From NCBI GenBank assembly GCA_934256695.1, contig CAKQPE010000110.1:1-6641 (forward strand): a DNA stretch of 6,641 bases. Direction: 5' to 3'. Origin of the DNA: an uncultured Eubacteriales bacterium. Its GTDB lineage: Bacteria; Bacillota; Clostridia; Lachnospirales; Anaerotignaceae. The position numbers and the translations under genes are program-made. Of this stretch, positions 1 to 6,600 are shown piece by piece. The notes beneath the pieces were generated by a model. The model ran no database searches. It had not been told where the DNA came from and saw only the letters and a program-made list of their open reading frames with translations. Positions within the stretch are counted from its first letter, which is position 1. Each line of letters begins with the position of its first letter.

Positions 1-26
1 TTTCAGGGACGGCTTTCGAGTTGGGA

Positions 27-70
27 AGGCTCCCATGAAAGGGGAGCTGTCACGCAGTGACTGAGGGGTT
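27..70 (+). repeat. Dispersed stem-loop repeat, left copy
   Basis: The hairpin GCTCCC (29-34) / GGGAGC (42-47) is followed at once by GTCAC (49-53), GCA, GTGAC (57-61) and TGAGGGGTT. This double stem-loop resembles intergenic repeats that I recall from many Clostridia. It contains no T run and no coding capacity. It lies downstream of the kinase stop codon and may serve as that transcript's 3' structure. A copy with the same order of parts sits at the right end of the window. Confidence 0.6.
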
Positions 71-96
71 ATGATTTCAGTCCGATAAATTTATAT

Positions 97-2613
97 TTAT
101 CTTTTCTTCAGCAGCTCGGCAACCGTATTGCATAACAGCCCCATGTCTATCGGTTTAACAAGATGTGCATTCATTCCAGCCTGTAGTGTTCTTGCTATGT
201 CTTCCGAAAATGCATTTGCCGTAATGGCTATTATCATAACTTTCTTAGCATCTGCCCTGTCCAAAGCACGTATCCTTTTTGCCGCCTCACAGCCGTCCAT
301 TTTCGGCATCTGCATATCCATAAGTATTAAGTCAAATTCATTTTCTTTTGATTTTTCAAACTTTTCAAAACCATCTGCTCCATCACAAGCCTCTGTTACT
401 ATACCGCCTAAGTCACTTATAAGCTCACATATAAGTTCTCTGTTTAACTCATTGTCCTCGACTATAAGTATGTGCAAACCGCTTAAACAACCCATGTTTC
501 CGCTTTTCAGCTCTTTTTCCGTCTTTTTTTCTTCCGGTGCAAAGGGAAGTGTAACAACAAACTTTGTTCCTTCCGATAATTTGCTTTCTACCGTAATCTG
601 CCCGCCCTTTTGCGATACAAGATTTTTTACAATAGCCATTCCAAGTCCGTTTCCTACAGCAGCACCTGCACCGAAACGATTTTCTCTTTCATAGGGTGTA
701 AATAGCTTCGGCAAAAACTCACTGCTCATTCCTATACCTGTATCCTCAACAATAAATATATAGTTTTTGCTTTCTCTGCCTGCCTGTTTTAAACTAACAC
801 GTATTGTGTCACCTTTTTTAGTAAACTTAGAGGCATTGGACAACAGATTGTTTAATATCTGGTTTAACCTTAATGCATCACCTACTACAAGCTTAGTAAA
901 CACTTCGGATTCAACTGTAAATTTTTTCCCTTCTGCCTCAGCTTCTTCTTTGAAAGGCTGTATACATTCTTCAAATTCATCACATATATCAAATGCCTTC
1001 TTTTCGAAATGCACTTCTCCCTGTTCAAGTCTTGATACATCAAGTATATCGTTAATAAGTGCAAGCAAATTTCTTCCCGTTTTATCTATTTTTCTGCTGT
1101 AATCACGCCTTTTTTCCGCCGTACAGTCATCTTTTGCCATAAGCTCATTCATTCCGAGAATAATATTAAGCGGCGTTCTCATATCATGGCTCATATTCGC
1201 AAAAAACTGTTTTTGTGATTTTTCGTTGGCATCTGCCGCCGCAAGTGCTTCTTCCATAAGTTTAATATGCTGCAACTGATTGCTTTTTTCTTTGTCTATT
1301 TCTCTAAAAGCAATTATGACTTCGTCTTTAGGCATAAACTTGTCAAATATAATATTTACATTTACCCACTTGTATTTCCCATCAATCATTCGCTTAAAAT
1401 CGCCGCCATAATTGCTGACTTTATTTTTTATAACATCTTTTATTTTATCAACAGCAAAACTTTTTCTGAAATCCGCCGCCGTTTCTTCATCAAGCATATT
1501 ACTTATTGCCAAAACCATATCTTTGTAGTTTCCACCTTTTGGTATGGTCTTTTTTACCTCGGCAGAGCCTTTAAGCATTTCATATTTTTCTTCTCTTAAA
1601 TTCACCCTGTATATGGCATAAAAAGAATTGCATATTGCCGTTATGGTGTTTACGACATTTTTCATATCAGTATTTGTTTTTTCACCTTTTCTCCACAAAG
1701 CAAACATTATTATAAAGAAAAGCAAAATTATAACAATATACTGTGATGCCGATTGGCAAATCCCTTTAAGAAATGTAGCATTAGGCACAGTAAAAATACA
1801 CAGCCAGTCATTGCTTACTCTGCTGTAGTAAACTTCTCTTTCTTTTCCGCCAAAGCCTTTTATGTTATTTTTTGTATTTGTAATTTCACCGTTATTTATT
1901 TTTTCACACAAAAGTGCTATGTGCGGCGAAAGTTCATCTTTGCTTACATTAAAAGGTGTTTTTTCATAAAGTATTTTTCCTGTATTATCACACAGATAAT
2001 ATGAACTGTCTTTTAACAGATTAATATCGCTGTGCATTTTTTCAAATGTACTTTCTTCAAGGTCAACAACAAATACATTGCCTGTTCTTGGGCTTACAGA
2101 ACATATACTTACCACATTTTCGTTAATAACATTGTCTTTATACAATTTTGAAAACGTTACGTTTCCATCAGGCATATATCCTATATTGTTATACCATTCA
2201 TCAATAATTTCTTGGTATTCTTTAACATTTTTTCCTTTATCGGAAGAAACCATCTTTCCGTCAAATACAGCAAAGCATTTAATATTATCATTTTTTGATG
2301 CTGTCTTTGCCTGTTCAAAAAACCTGTTTACAAGTTCTTCCTTCTCTTTTTCCGTGTATTCGTCACTACAGACATTATCCACATATGTCAAACCGGTCTG
2401 AACTATTGTCTTATATACAGAAATATTTCTTTCTTCATCGGCAGCATAGCTTTTTATCAGTTCCTCGCCCATAATTTTTGCATTTTCCATTACCGATCTG
2501 TATGTATTCCATATGCTGAAAACAGAAAGTGCGATCATTATTGCCGTCGTTATAAAAAATCTTCTCCTGCTATAGGAAATTTTTTTCCTTGTAGCCCTAT
2601 AAATTCTGTCCAT
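97..2613 (-). CDS. Hybrid sensor histidine kinase/response regulator
   Basis: Membrane-bound hybrid two-component kinase of 838 residues that should sense an extracellular cue, autophosphorylate on His and pass the phosphate to its own receiver. Seen in order: basic N-terminus, membrane helix 1 (about 19-36), extracytoplasmic region of about 254 residues (37-290; size and layout suggest dCache), membrane helix 2 (about 291-308), PAS-like domain (about 324-440), coiled-coil linker (441-465), HisKA with SHDMRTPLN (phospho-acceptor H476), HATPase with N-box N593, G1 DTGIGM (D624) and G2 GNGLG (654-658), and receiver (about 712-838) with E719/D720, phospho-acceptor D766, T798 and K820. All key residues are intact. 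An in-frame ATG at 2706 would add 31 residues, but it lies at the -35 of the likely promoter and lacks a ribosome binding site; the ATG at 2613 has GGGGAGGA (2622-2629) 8 bases upstream, so I chose it. There is no DNA-binding output or Hpt domain and no partner regulator nearby, so the output is unknown. The domain assignment is firm; the ligand is not known. Confidence 0.95.
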   Translation of the reverse strand: MDRIYRATRKKISYSRRRFFITTAIMIALSVFSIWNTYRSVMENAKIMGEELIKSYAADEERNISVYKTIVQTGLTYVDNVCSDEYTEKEKEELVNRFFEQAKTASKNDNIKCFAVFDGKMVSSDKGKNVKEYQEIIDEWYNNIGYMPDGNVTFSKLYKDNVINENVVSICSVSPRTGNVFVVDLEESTFEKMHSDINLLKDSSYYLCDNTGKILYEKTPFNVSKDELSPHIALLCEKINNGEITNTKNNIKGFGGKEREVYYSRVSNDWLCIFTVPNATFLKGICQSASQYIVIILLFFIIMFALWRKGEKTNTDMKNVVNTITAICNSFYAIYRVNLREEKYEMLKGSAEVKKTIPKGGNYKDMVLAISNMLDEETAADFRKSFAVDKIKDVIKNKVSNYGGDFKRMIDGKYKWVNVNIIFDKFMPKDEVIIAFREIDKEKSNQLQHIKLMEEALAAADANEKSQKQFFANMSHDMRTPLNIILGMNELMAKDDCTAEKRRDYSRKIDKTGRNLLALINDILDVSRLEQGEVHFEKKAFDICDEFEECIQPFKEEAEAEGKKFTVESEVFTKLVVGDALRLNQILNNLLSNASKFTKKGDTIRVSLKQAGRESKNYIFIVEDTGIGMSSEFLPKLFTPYERENRFGAGAAVGNGLGMAIVKNLVSQKGGQITVESKLSEGTKFVVTLPFAPEEKKTEKELKSGNMGCLSGLHILIVEDNELNRELICELISDLGGIVTEACDGADGFEKFEKSKENEFDLILMDMQMPKMDGCEAAKRIRALDRADAKKVMIIAITANAFSEDIARTLQAGMNAHLVKPIDMGLLCNTVAELLKKR

Positions 2614-2677
2614 AAAACTTTTCCTCCCCGAAAGCCAAAAGATATGTCTTATATATATACAATCAGCTATTGTTTTT

Positions 2678-2706
2678 ATTATATATATCAGATCGATTTG
2701 TATCAA
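2678..2706 (-). promoter_or_regulatory. Sigma-A-type promoter of the hybrid kinase
   Basis: On the minus strand there is TTGATA (2701-2706), a 17-base spacer, then a perfect TATAAT (2678-2683). The expected transcription start near 2671 leaves a leader of about 58 bases before the ATG at 2613. It shows that the kinase can be transcribed independently of the upstream operon. It also makes the longer in-frame start at 2706 unlikely, since that codon would lie upstream of the transcript. The call rests on consensus match and spacing only. Confidence 0.75.
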
Positions 2707-2780
2707 GAAATTAGTTTTATTTTAGTAATTTTTTCTTTAACTATGCAATATATTTCGATGAAAGTAAAGCTTTTTAAGAC

Positions 2781-2825
2781 AAAAATAAAGCCTCGGCACA
2801 TTTCTGCACCGCAGCTTTATTTTTT
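2781..2825 (-). terminator. Rho-independent terminator of the aminotransferase-dehydrogenase operon
   Basis: A perfect 11-bp outer stem (AAAAATAAAGC at 2781-2791 with GCTTTATTTTT at 2814-2824) encloses a GC-rich inner arm, CGGTGC against GTGCCG on the minus strand, which pairs with two G-U wobbles. It begins 9 bases after the dehydrogenase stop (2834) and ends in a T run on the minus strand. The A/T flanks make it look functional on either strand, but only the minus strand has a gene ending here. It insulates the operon from the kinase gene. Confidence 0.85.
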
Positions 2826-2833
2826 GATGTTAT

Positions 2834-3757
2834 TTATTTTGAAGCTGCAACCCAGTCTTTTATATCACTGTATATGCAACCGAAAATACGCTCTGCATTT
2901 CCTTCTCCTGCAAAACTGTTGTGGGCACTTATAAGCAGTCTGTCAATATCCCAAAATCTGCTGTCTGCCGGAAGCGGTTCCTGTTCAAATACATCTACGG
3001 CAGCACCCATAAGCTTTCCGCTTTCAAGTGTGTCCAAAAGTGCCTCTGTGTCTACAACAGGTCCTCTTGTAATGTTTACAAATACCGCTTCGTTCTTCAT
3101 AAGGTCAAAGCAATGTTTGTCTATAAGATGATATGTGTTGTCAAATAACGGTATGCAGTTTACCACTACATCAGCCTTTGCAAGTTCCTCGTCCATTTTG
3201 TCCATTGTATATATTTCGTCAAATGAACCGTCATTCTTAGGGAATGGATCAACACCTATCACATTTGTATCAAAAGCTTTAAATCTCTTGGCACAGTGTG
3301 AACCGATAGAACCTGTACCGAGAATCAATACTCTTTTTTTGTATAATTCCACAAGATTCCAGTCACATTCCCACTTGTGTTCCCTCTGCTGTGCTTTAAG
3401 CTTGTGTGATTTTTTGTATATCTGCAAAACGGAACAGAGAACAAATTCCGAAATAGGAATACTGTGAACGCCGGGACAGTTCTTTAATGTTATGTTGTTT
3501 TCCTGAAGATATTTGTGTGGCATCTGGTCTGTTCCTGTTGATGTTGTGTGGACAAACTCAAGATTTTTAAACTGTTCTATAGGGTTGTAATCAAAAAATT
3601 TAAAACATACAACACCGTTTATGTCATTGAAATCCATATCGTATTTCTGTGTTTCCGGTCCGTCAAGGTAAAGCACCTCTAAGCCGTCAATATCGTTTAA
3701 GCTTTCAAACTGTTCCTTTGTAAAGCTGTGCTTGTTTGCAAAAAGAAGCTTTTTCAT
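2834..3757 (-). CDS. D-isomer-specific 2-hydroxyacid dehydrogenase, NAD-binding
   Basis: Cytoplasmic oxidoreductase of 307 residues, normal for the family, expected to interconvert a 2-oxoacid and a D-2-hydroxyacid. The N-terminal substrate-binding half (about 1-95) is followed by the Rossmann domain with GTGSIG (147-152). D170 at the end of the second strand favours NAD(H) over NADP(H). The catalytic set is R231 (in NITRG), E260 (in FEQEPLP) and H279 (in SAHNS), all present. The start at 3757 is chosen because GGGGGAGGA (3765-3773) lies 7 bases upstream; an in-frame ATG at 3796 would overlap the end of the aminotransferase gene and add 13 residues that do not look like the family N-terminus. 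It is the second gene of an operon, 22 bp after the aminotransferase stop, and is followed by a strong terminator. I infer that it reduces the 2-oxoacid made by its neighbour. The exact substrate cannot be read; a phosphoglycerate-dehydrogenase-like or aryl-lactate dehydrogenase role are alternatives within the same superfamily. Confidence 0.92.
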   Translation of the reverse strand: MKKLLFANKHSFTKEQFESLNDIDGLEVLYLDGPETQKYDMDFNDINGVVCFKFFDYNPIEQFKNLEFVHTTSTGTDQMPHKYLQENNITLKNCPGVHSIPISEFVLCSVLQIYKKSHKLKAQQREHKWECDWNLVELYKKRVLILGTGSIGSHCAKRFKAFDTNVIGVDPFPKNDGSFDEIYTMDKMDEELAKADVVVNCIPLFDNTYHLIDKHCFDLMKNEAVFVNITRGPVVDTEALLDTLESGKLMGAAVDVFEQEPLPADSRFWDIDRLLISAHNSFAGEGNAERIFGCIYSDIKDWVAASK

Positions 3758-3779
3758 TTGTTTTTCCTCCCCCAGCAGA

Positions 3780-4982
3780 TTATGCCTTGCCTTCAATTAT
3801 ATCATATGTAAGTTTGCCTACTATTTCAGCACCTTTAACTATTTCATCATCTTTAGCCGTTGCATAGCACATACGAATCATATGAGAAGGCTTCTTTCCG
3901 TCAAGAGCGAAACCGGAACCCGGTACGCAAACAACGCCTCTTTCTATGCCCTTCCATGTGAAATCAACTGCGTCAACTGTATCAGGCATAAACATCATTA
4001 TGAACATACCGCCTGTAGGGTGGCTTAACTTGCATGAAGGATGAATATATTTTTTAAGTGTCTCCATAATAAGAGTTGATTTTCTGCGGTATTCTTCCTG
4101 TGCTTTTCTGATATGAGCTTCGTAATCCGTCTTTGTCATTACTGCCCATGATACATACTGTGCAAGTGTGTTGCTGTGAACATCACTGCACTGTTTGGCT
4201 ACATTAATGTACTGTCCGAATTCCTTCTTAACTACAAGATATCCGAGACGGAATGAAGGAGCCATAACCTTTGAAAGTGAGCTTGTGTAGAACACTCTGC
4301 CCTCTGTATCGTATGATTTAATAGGATTTACCGTTTCACCTTCAAATCTAAGCTCTGCATACGGATCGTCCTCAAGTATAATTACATCATACTTGCAGGC
4401 AAGGTCATAAAGTTTTTTACGTTTTTCCGCTACTGCGGAAAATCCTGTAGGATTCTGGAAAGAAGGAATTGTATAAATCATCTTTACTTTAGGATTTTTC
4501 TTTAATTCTTCTTCTACAGCGTCAACATCAATACCCGTATCATCAATGCCAACACCTATAAGGTCTGCTTCGTATGCTCTGAAAATATTATACATACTTG
4601 CATAAGACGGTTCTTCCGTTATTACGGCATCTCCTTTTTCAAGCCATATTTTAGCCGTAACATCGGCAGCCTGTGTTCCGCCGCTTACTATGTATAAATC
4701 ATTTAATTCAAAATCAAAACCGTATTTTTTTGCAAGTCTCTCTTTGAGAGCATTTACAAGTGGAGGATAACCCTGAACAGCACCGTACATAAGCAGAGAC
4801 TCAACCTCATCACTTTCAAGCGCTTCTTTGTAGAACTGTTTCATTTCATCAATAGGATATGTTGCAGGAGCCGGATTTCCGTTGGCAAAAGTAATTAAAC
4901 CCGGTTTAAGTGCTGCCTCTGCAAACTGTCTTATAACTGAACCTTCGATGTGGTTCATACGTTCTGCTACCTGAACTTTCAT
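3780..4982 (-). CDS. PLP-dependent class I/II aminotransferase (COG1167-like, no HTH domain)
   Basis: Cytoplasmic fold-type I aminotransferase of 400 residues that should move an amino group from an amino acid to a 2-oxoacid using pyridoxal phosphate. Visible active-site residues are N177 in FQNPTG, D205 and Y208 in EDDPYAE, the Schiff-base lysine K238 in SSLSK, R245 in FRLGY and the carboxylate-binding R370 near HMIRM. The N-terminus (ITFANGNPAP) resembles the catalytic domain of MocR regulators and 2-aminoadipate/aromatic aminotransferases, but the winged-helix part is absent, so it should be an enzyme and not a regulator. The start at 4982 has GGAGG (4991-4995) 8 bases upstream; an overlapping out-of-frame ATG sits too close to that site. 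It is the first gene of an operon with the 2-hydroxyacid dehydrogenase. Its promoter overlaps an inverted repeat, suggesting repression or activation by an unlinked regulator. The substrate is inferred only: aromatic, branched-chain or 2-aminoadipate-type. Confidence 0.93.
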   Translation of the reverse strand: MKVQVAERMNHIEGSVIRQFAEAALKPGLITFANGNPAPATYPIDEMKQFYKEALESDEVESLLMYGAVQGYPPLVNALKERLAKKYGFDFELNDLYIVSGGTQAADVTAKIWLEKGDAVITEEPSYASMYNIFRAYEADLIGVGIDDTGIDVDAVEEELKKNPKVKMIYTIPSFQNPTGFSAVAEKRKKLYDLACKYDVIILEDDPYAELRFEGETVNPIKSYDTEGRVFYTSSLSKVMAPSFRLGYLVVKKEFGQYINVAKQCSDVHSNTLAQYVSWAVMTKTDYEAHIRKAQEEYRRKSTLIMETLKKYIHPSCKLSHPTGGMFIMMFMPDTVDAVDFTWKGIERGVVCVPGSGFALDGKKPSHMIRMCYATAKDDEIVKGAEIVGKLTYDIIEGKA

Positions 4983-5020
4983 AACTCATACCTCCATTTT
5001 AGTCTTTATTTTATTTTTAA

Positions 5021-5049
5021 TTTATAGTATATAACATACTATATAACAA
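5021..5049 (-). promoter_or_regulatory. Promoter of the aminotransferase-dehydrogenase operon
   Basis: On the minus strand there is TTGTTA (5044-5049), a spacer of exactly 17 bases, then TATAAA (5021-5026). The predicted transcript starts near 5014, giving a leader of only about 32 bases, too short for a riboswitch or T-box. The spacer is almost entirely filled by the dyad TAGTAT-N5-ATACTA, so a bound protein would compete with or reposition RNA polymerase. The local sequence is very AT-rich, so other -10-like hexamers exist. Confidence 0.6.
5025..5047. repeat. Operator-like repeat, copy 1 (overlaps promoter)
   Basis: First copy of a 23-base unit containing the perfect dyad TAGTAT (5025-5030), ATAAC, ATACTA (5036-5041), followed by TATAAC. 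Within the unit, TATAAC recurs at a 12-base step. It sits between the -35 and -10 of the aminotransferase promoter, the usual place for a repressor operator. The binding protein is not known. Confidence 0.65.
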
Positions 5050-5053
5050 TTTG

Positions 5054-5076
5054 TAGTATATAACATACTATATAAC
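5054..5076. repeat. Operator-like repeat, copy 2
   Basis: An identical 23-of-23-base copy of the unit at 5025-5047, offset by 29 bases, with arms at 5054-5059 and 5065-5070. It lies just upstream of the -35, so two dimers could bind side by side. Exact identity in otherwise diverged AT-rich DNA argues for selection or recent duplication. Confidence 0.65.
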
Positions 5077-5375
5077 TTGTAAATACATTATCTTTAAATC
5101 AGTTACATTTATATAAAAATATAATAAGCCATAAGTATATTTAATATAACATACTATATAGCCTTAAAATATATGATATTAAAATTATATAACATCATTG
5201 TAAGCCATGCATATTATTCATAAACATTTTTAATTAAATTACACATATTCTACCATTGTCCGTTAAAGTAATCAATATCTAATGTAAACATCAGCATTAA
5301 TATTCATCAATCAATATATTTTTGCATATAAATACATCTTAAATCTCACTGTTCCCGTATATATGGTCTCTCTTA
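5077..5375. other. AT-rich intergenic DNA without a recognisable gene
   Basis: This is the bulk of the 451-bp divergent gap between the aminotransferase and galE. Apart from the degenerate repeat near 5140-5160, I see no open reading frame with a ribosome binding site, no RNA-gene structure and no terminator. The sequence is made of short A/T-rich words with several TATA-like hexamers, so weak promoters cannot be excluded. Its length is generous for two promoters and could hide a small RNA or more regulatory sites. Confidence 0.5.
5140..5160. repeat. Degenerate third operator-like repeat
   Basis: Bases 5144-5160 match 17 consecutive bases of the unit (ATATAACATACTATATA). The right arm ATACTA (5151-5156) is perfect, but the left arm (5140-5145) matches only 3 of 6 positions. 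It lies about 100 bases upstream of the operon promoter and may be an auxiliary half-site or a decayed copy. Confidence 0.4.
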
Positions 5376-5404
5376 TTGAAAATCATTCTTTTTTATAGTA
5401 AAAT
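5376..5404 (+). promoter_or_regulatory. Sigma-A-type promoter of galE
   Basis: TTGAAA (5376-5381), a 17-base spacer, then TAAAAT (5399-5404). The predicted start near 5411 gives a short leader of about 23 bases before the galE ATG at 5434. No dyad overlaps these boxes, and the TAGTAT-type repeats are more than 200 bases away, so galE is probably not under the same control as the divergent operon. Confidence 0.65.
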
Positions 5405-5433
5405 AGATTAAATTAAATCTTGGAGATGATTAA

Positions 5434-6426
5434 ATGTCTATACTTGTTCTCGGCGGAGCCGGATATATAGGTTCCCATACGGTTTACGAGCTTATTGATA
5501 ACGGATATGATGTAGTTATAGCCGACAATCTTATAACAGGACACAAAAAAGCTATTCACCCAAAAGCCAAATTTTATGAAGGTGATATAAGAGAAAAAAG
5601 CTTTATGGATTCAATATTTGAAAACGAAAAAATTGATGCCGTAATTCATTTTTCAGCCTTTTCTCTTGTTGGCGAAAGCATGGAAAAGCCTCTTAAATAT
5701 TATAATAACAATATGTACGGCACAATGGTTGTTCTCCAGAGTATGGAAGAACACGGAGTTGACAAAATCGTATTTTCATCAACAGCCGCAACCTACGGCG
5801 AGCCGGAAAGAGTACCTATACTGGAAAGTGACAAAACAGAGCCTACAAATACATACGGCGAAACAAAGCTTTCTATGGAAAAAATGATGAAATGGCAGGA
5901 CAGAGCAAAGGGACTCAGATATGTTGCTCTCCGTTATTTTAATGCCTGCGGTGCCCATGTGTCTGGGGCAATAGGCGAAGACCATTCACCCGAAACACAT
6001 CTTATACCTATTATACTTCAGGTACCTAACAAACAGCGTGACTTCATAACAATATTCGGTGATGATTACGATACACCTGACGGAACCTGTATAAGGGACT
6101 ATGTACACGTAACAGACCTTGCCAGAGCACATATTCTCGCCATGAAATATCTTTTTGACGGTGGAAAAAGCGATGTATTTAATCTTGGCAGCGGCGTAGG
6201 ATTTTCCGTAAAAGAAATAGTTGAAGCGGCAAAAAAAGCAACCGGTCTTGATATTGCCCAAAAAATAGGGCCAAGACGAGCCGGAGACCCTGCAAAACTT
6301 ATTGCCTCAAGCCAGAAAGCAAAAGATATTCTCGGTTGGAAACCGGAGTTTGACAATATCGACCTTATAATAAAAACTGCCTGGAACTGGCACAAAAACC
6401 ACCCTTACGGCTTTGGTGATAAATAA
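5434..6426 (+). CDS. galE: UDP-glucose 4-epimerase
   Basis: Cytoplasmic extended short-chain dehydrogenase/reductase of 330 residues, the usual GalE length. It interconverts UDP-glucose and UDP-galactose through a bound-NAD 4-keto intermediate (Leloir pathway and supply of galactosyl units for surface glycans). The NAD-binding GGAGYIGSH is at 7-15. The catalytic set is T117 (in FSSTAATYG), Y141 and K145 (YGETK). FNACGA, RDYVHVTDLA, FNLGSG and RRAGDPA are typical GalE blocks. The start at 5434 is supported by GGAG (5422-5425) 8 bases upstream and by the glycine loop beginning at residue 7. By ungapped alignment from memory, the position equivalent to gatekeeper Tyr299 of E. coli GalE is L289, which could leave room for N-acetylated sugars; this is a hint only. 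It is transcribed alone from its own promoter and ends before several hairpins. No other galactose gene is in the window. Confidence 0.97.
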   Translation: MSILVLGGAGYIGSHTVYELIDNGYDVVIADNLITGHKKAIHPKAKFYEGDIREKSFMDSIFENEKIDAVIHFSAFSLVGESMEKPLKYYNNNMYGTMVVLQSMEEHGVDKIVFSSTAATYGEPERVPILESDKTEPTNTYGETKLSMEKMMKWQDRAKGLRYVALRYFNACGAHVSGAIGEDHSPETHLIPIILQVPNKQRDFITIFGDDYDTPDGTCIRDYVHVTDLARAHILAMKYLFDGGKSDVFNLGSGVGFSVKEIVEAAKKATGLDIAQKIGPRRAGDPAKLIASSQKAKDILGWKPEFDNIDLIIKTAWNWHKNHPYGFGDK

Positions 6427-6430
6427 GACC

Positions 6431-6474
6431 TTGGGGCTTTGCCCCAACACCCTACAATTTTTTGAAAAAAATTG
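6431..6474 (+). repeat. Two small hairpins directly after galE
   Basis: The first is TTGGGGC (6431-6437), loop TTT, GCCCCAA (6441-6447), a perfect 7-bp stem. The second is CAATTTTTT (6455-6463), GA, AAAAAATTG (6466-6474), a perfect 9-bp AT stem. From memory, GGGGC-TTT-GCCCC followed by an A/T palindrome recurs at gene ends in Clostridia, so this may be a dispersed extragenic element. The first hairpin lacks an immediate T run, so it is probably not the main terminator, though it could protect the transcript 3' end. Confidence 0.55.
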
Positions 6475-6488
6475 AGTAAAACTTTAGT

Positions 6489-6518
6489 AAAATACCGTGA
6501 CACAGTCACGGTATTTTT
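6489..6518 (+). terminator. Rho-independent terminator of galE
   Basis: A perfect 13-bp stem, AAAATACCGTGAC (6489-6501), loop ACA, GTCACGGTATTTT (6505-6517), ending in five T residues. It begins 62 bases after the galE stop codon. The A-rich left arm makes it potentially active on the opposite strand too, for a gene arriving from beyond the window. Confidence 0.88.
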
Positions 6519-6600
6519 GTATTAAGTATAAAATCACCGATAATAAGGCGGCTCTTAAATCGAAATATAATAAACCTCCAGTTTGTTTGAAGGGTTTTAA

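Noticed and set aside
84..101. Hairpin GATAAAT-TTAT-ATTTATC overlapping the kinase stop codon, considered as a terminator.
   Set aside because: The stem is entirely A/T-rich apart from one closing pair and there is no T run after it on the minus strand.
128..694. A 188-residue plus-strand open frame opposite the kinase gene.
   Set aside because: It is antisense to the receiver and ATPase domains, is Ser/Phe-rich low-complexity in composition, and has no ribosome binding site; the opposite strand carries unmistakable conserved motifs.
2644..2934. A 96-residue plus-strand open frame across the kinase promoter and the operon terminator.
   Set aside because: It runs through the hairpin terminator and into the antisense of the dehydrogenase, and no ribosome binding site precedes it.
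4983..5020. A T-box or riboswitch leader for the aminotransferase operon.
   Set aside because: The predicted leader is only about 32 bases and shows no specifier stem, antiterminator or hairpin with a T run.
5025..5160. A short CRISPR-like array, because the repeat unit recurs.
   Set aside because: There are only two exact copies with a 6-base gap plus one degenerate copy, no spacer-sized unique segments and no cas genes; promoter operators explain it better.
5986..6261. Minus-strand open frames opposite galE, including a longer one at 6099-6395.
   Set aside because: They are mirror frames of a well-conserved galE coding sequence with no recognisable protein features.
81..6545. The word CCGATAA occurs near both repeats (83-89 and 6537-6543), considered as an element boundary.
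   Set aside because: Seven bases is too short, it sits on opposite sides of the two repeat copies, and the flanking bases diverge at once.
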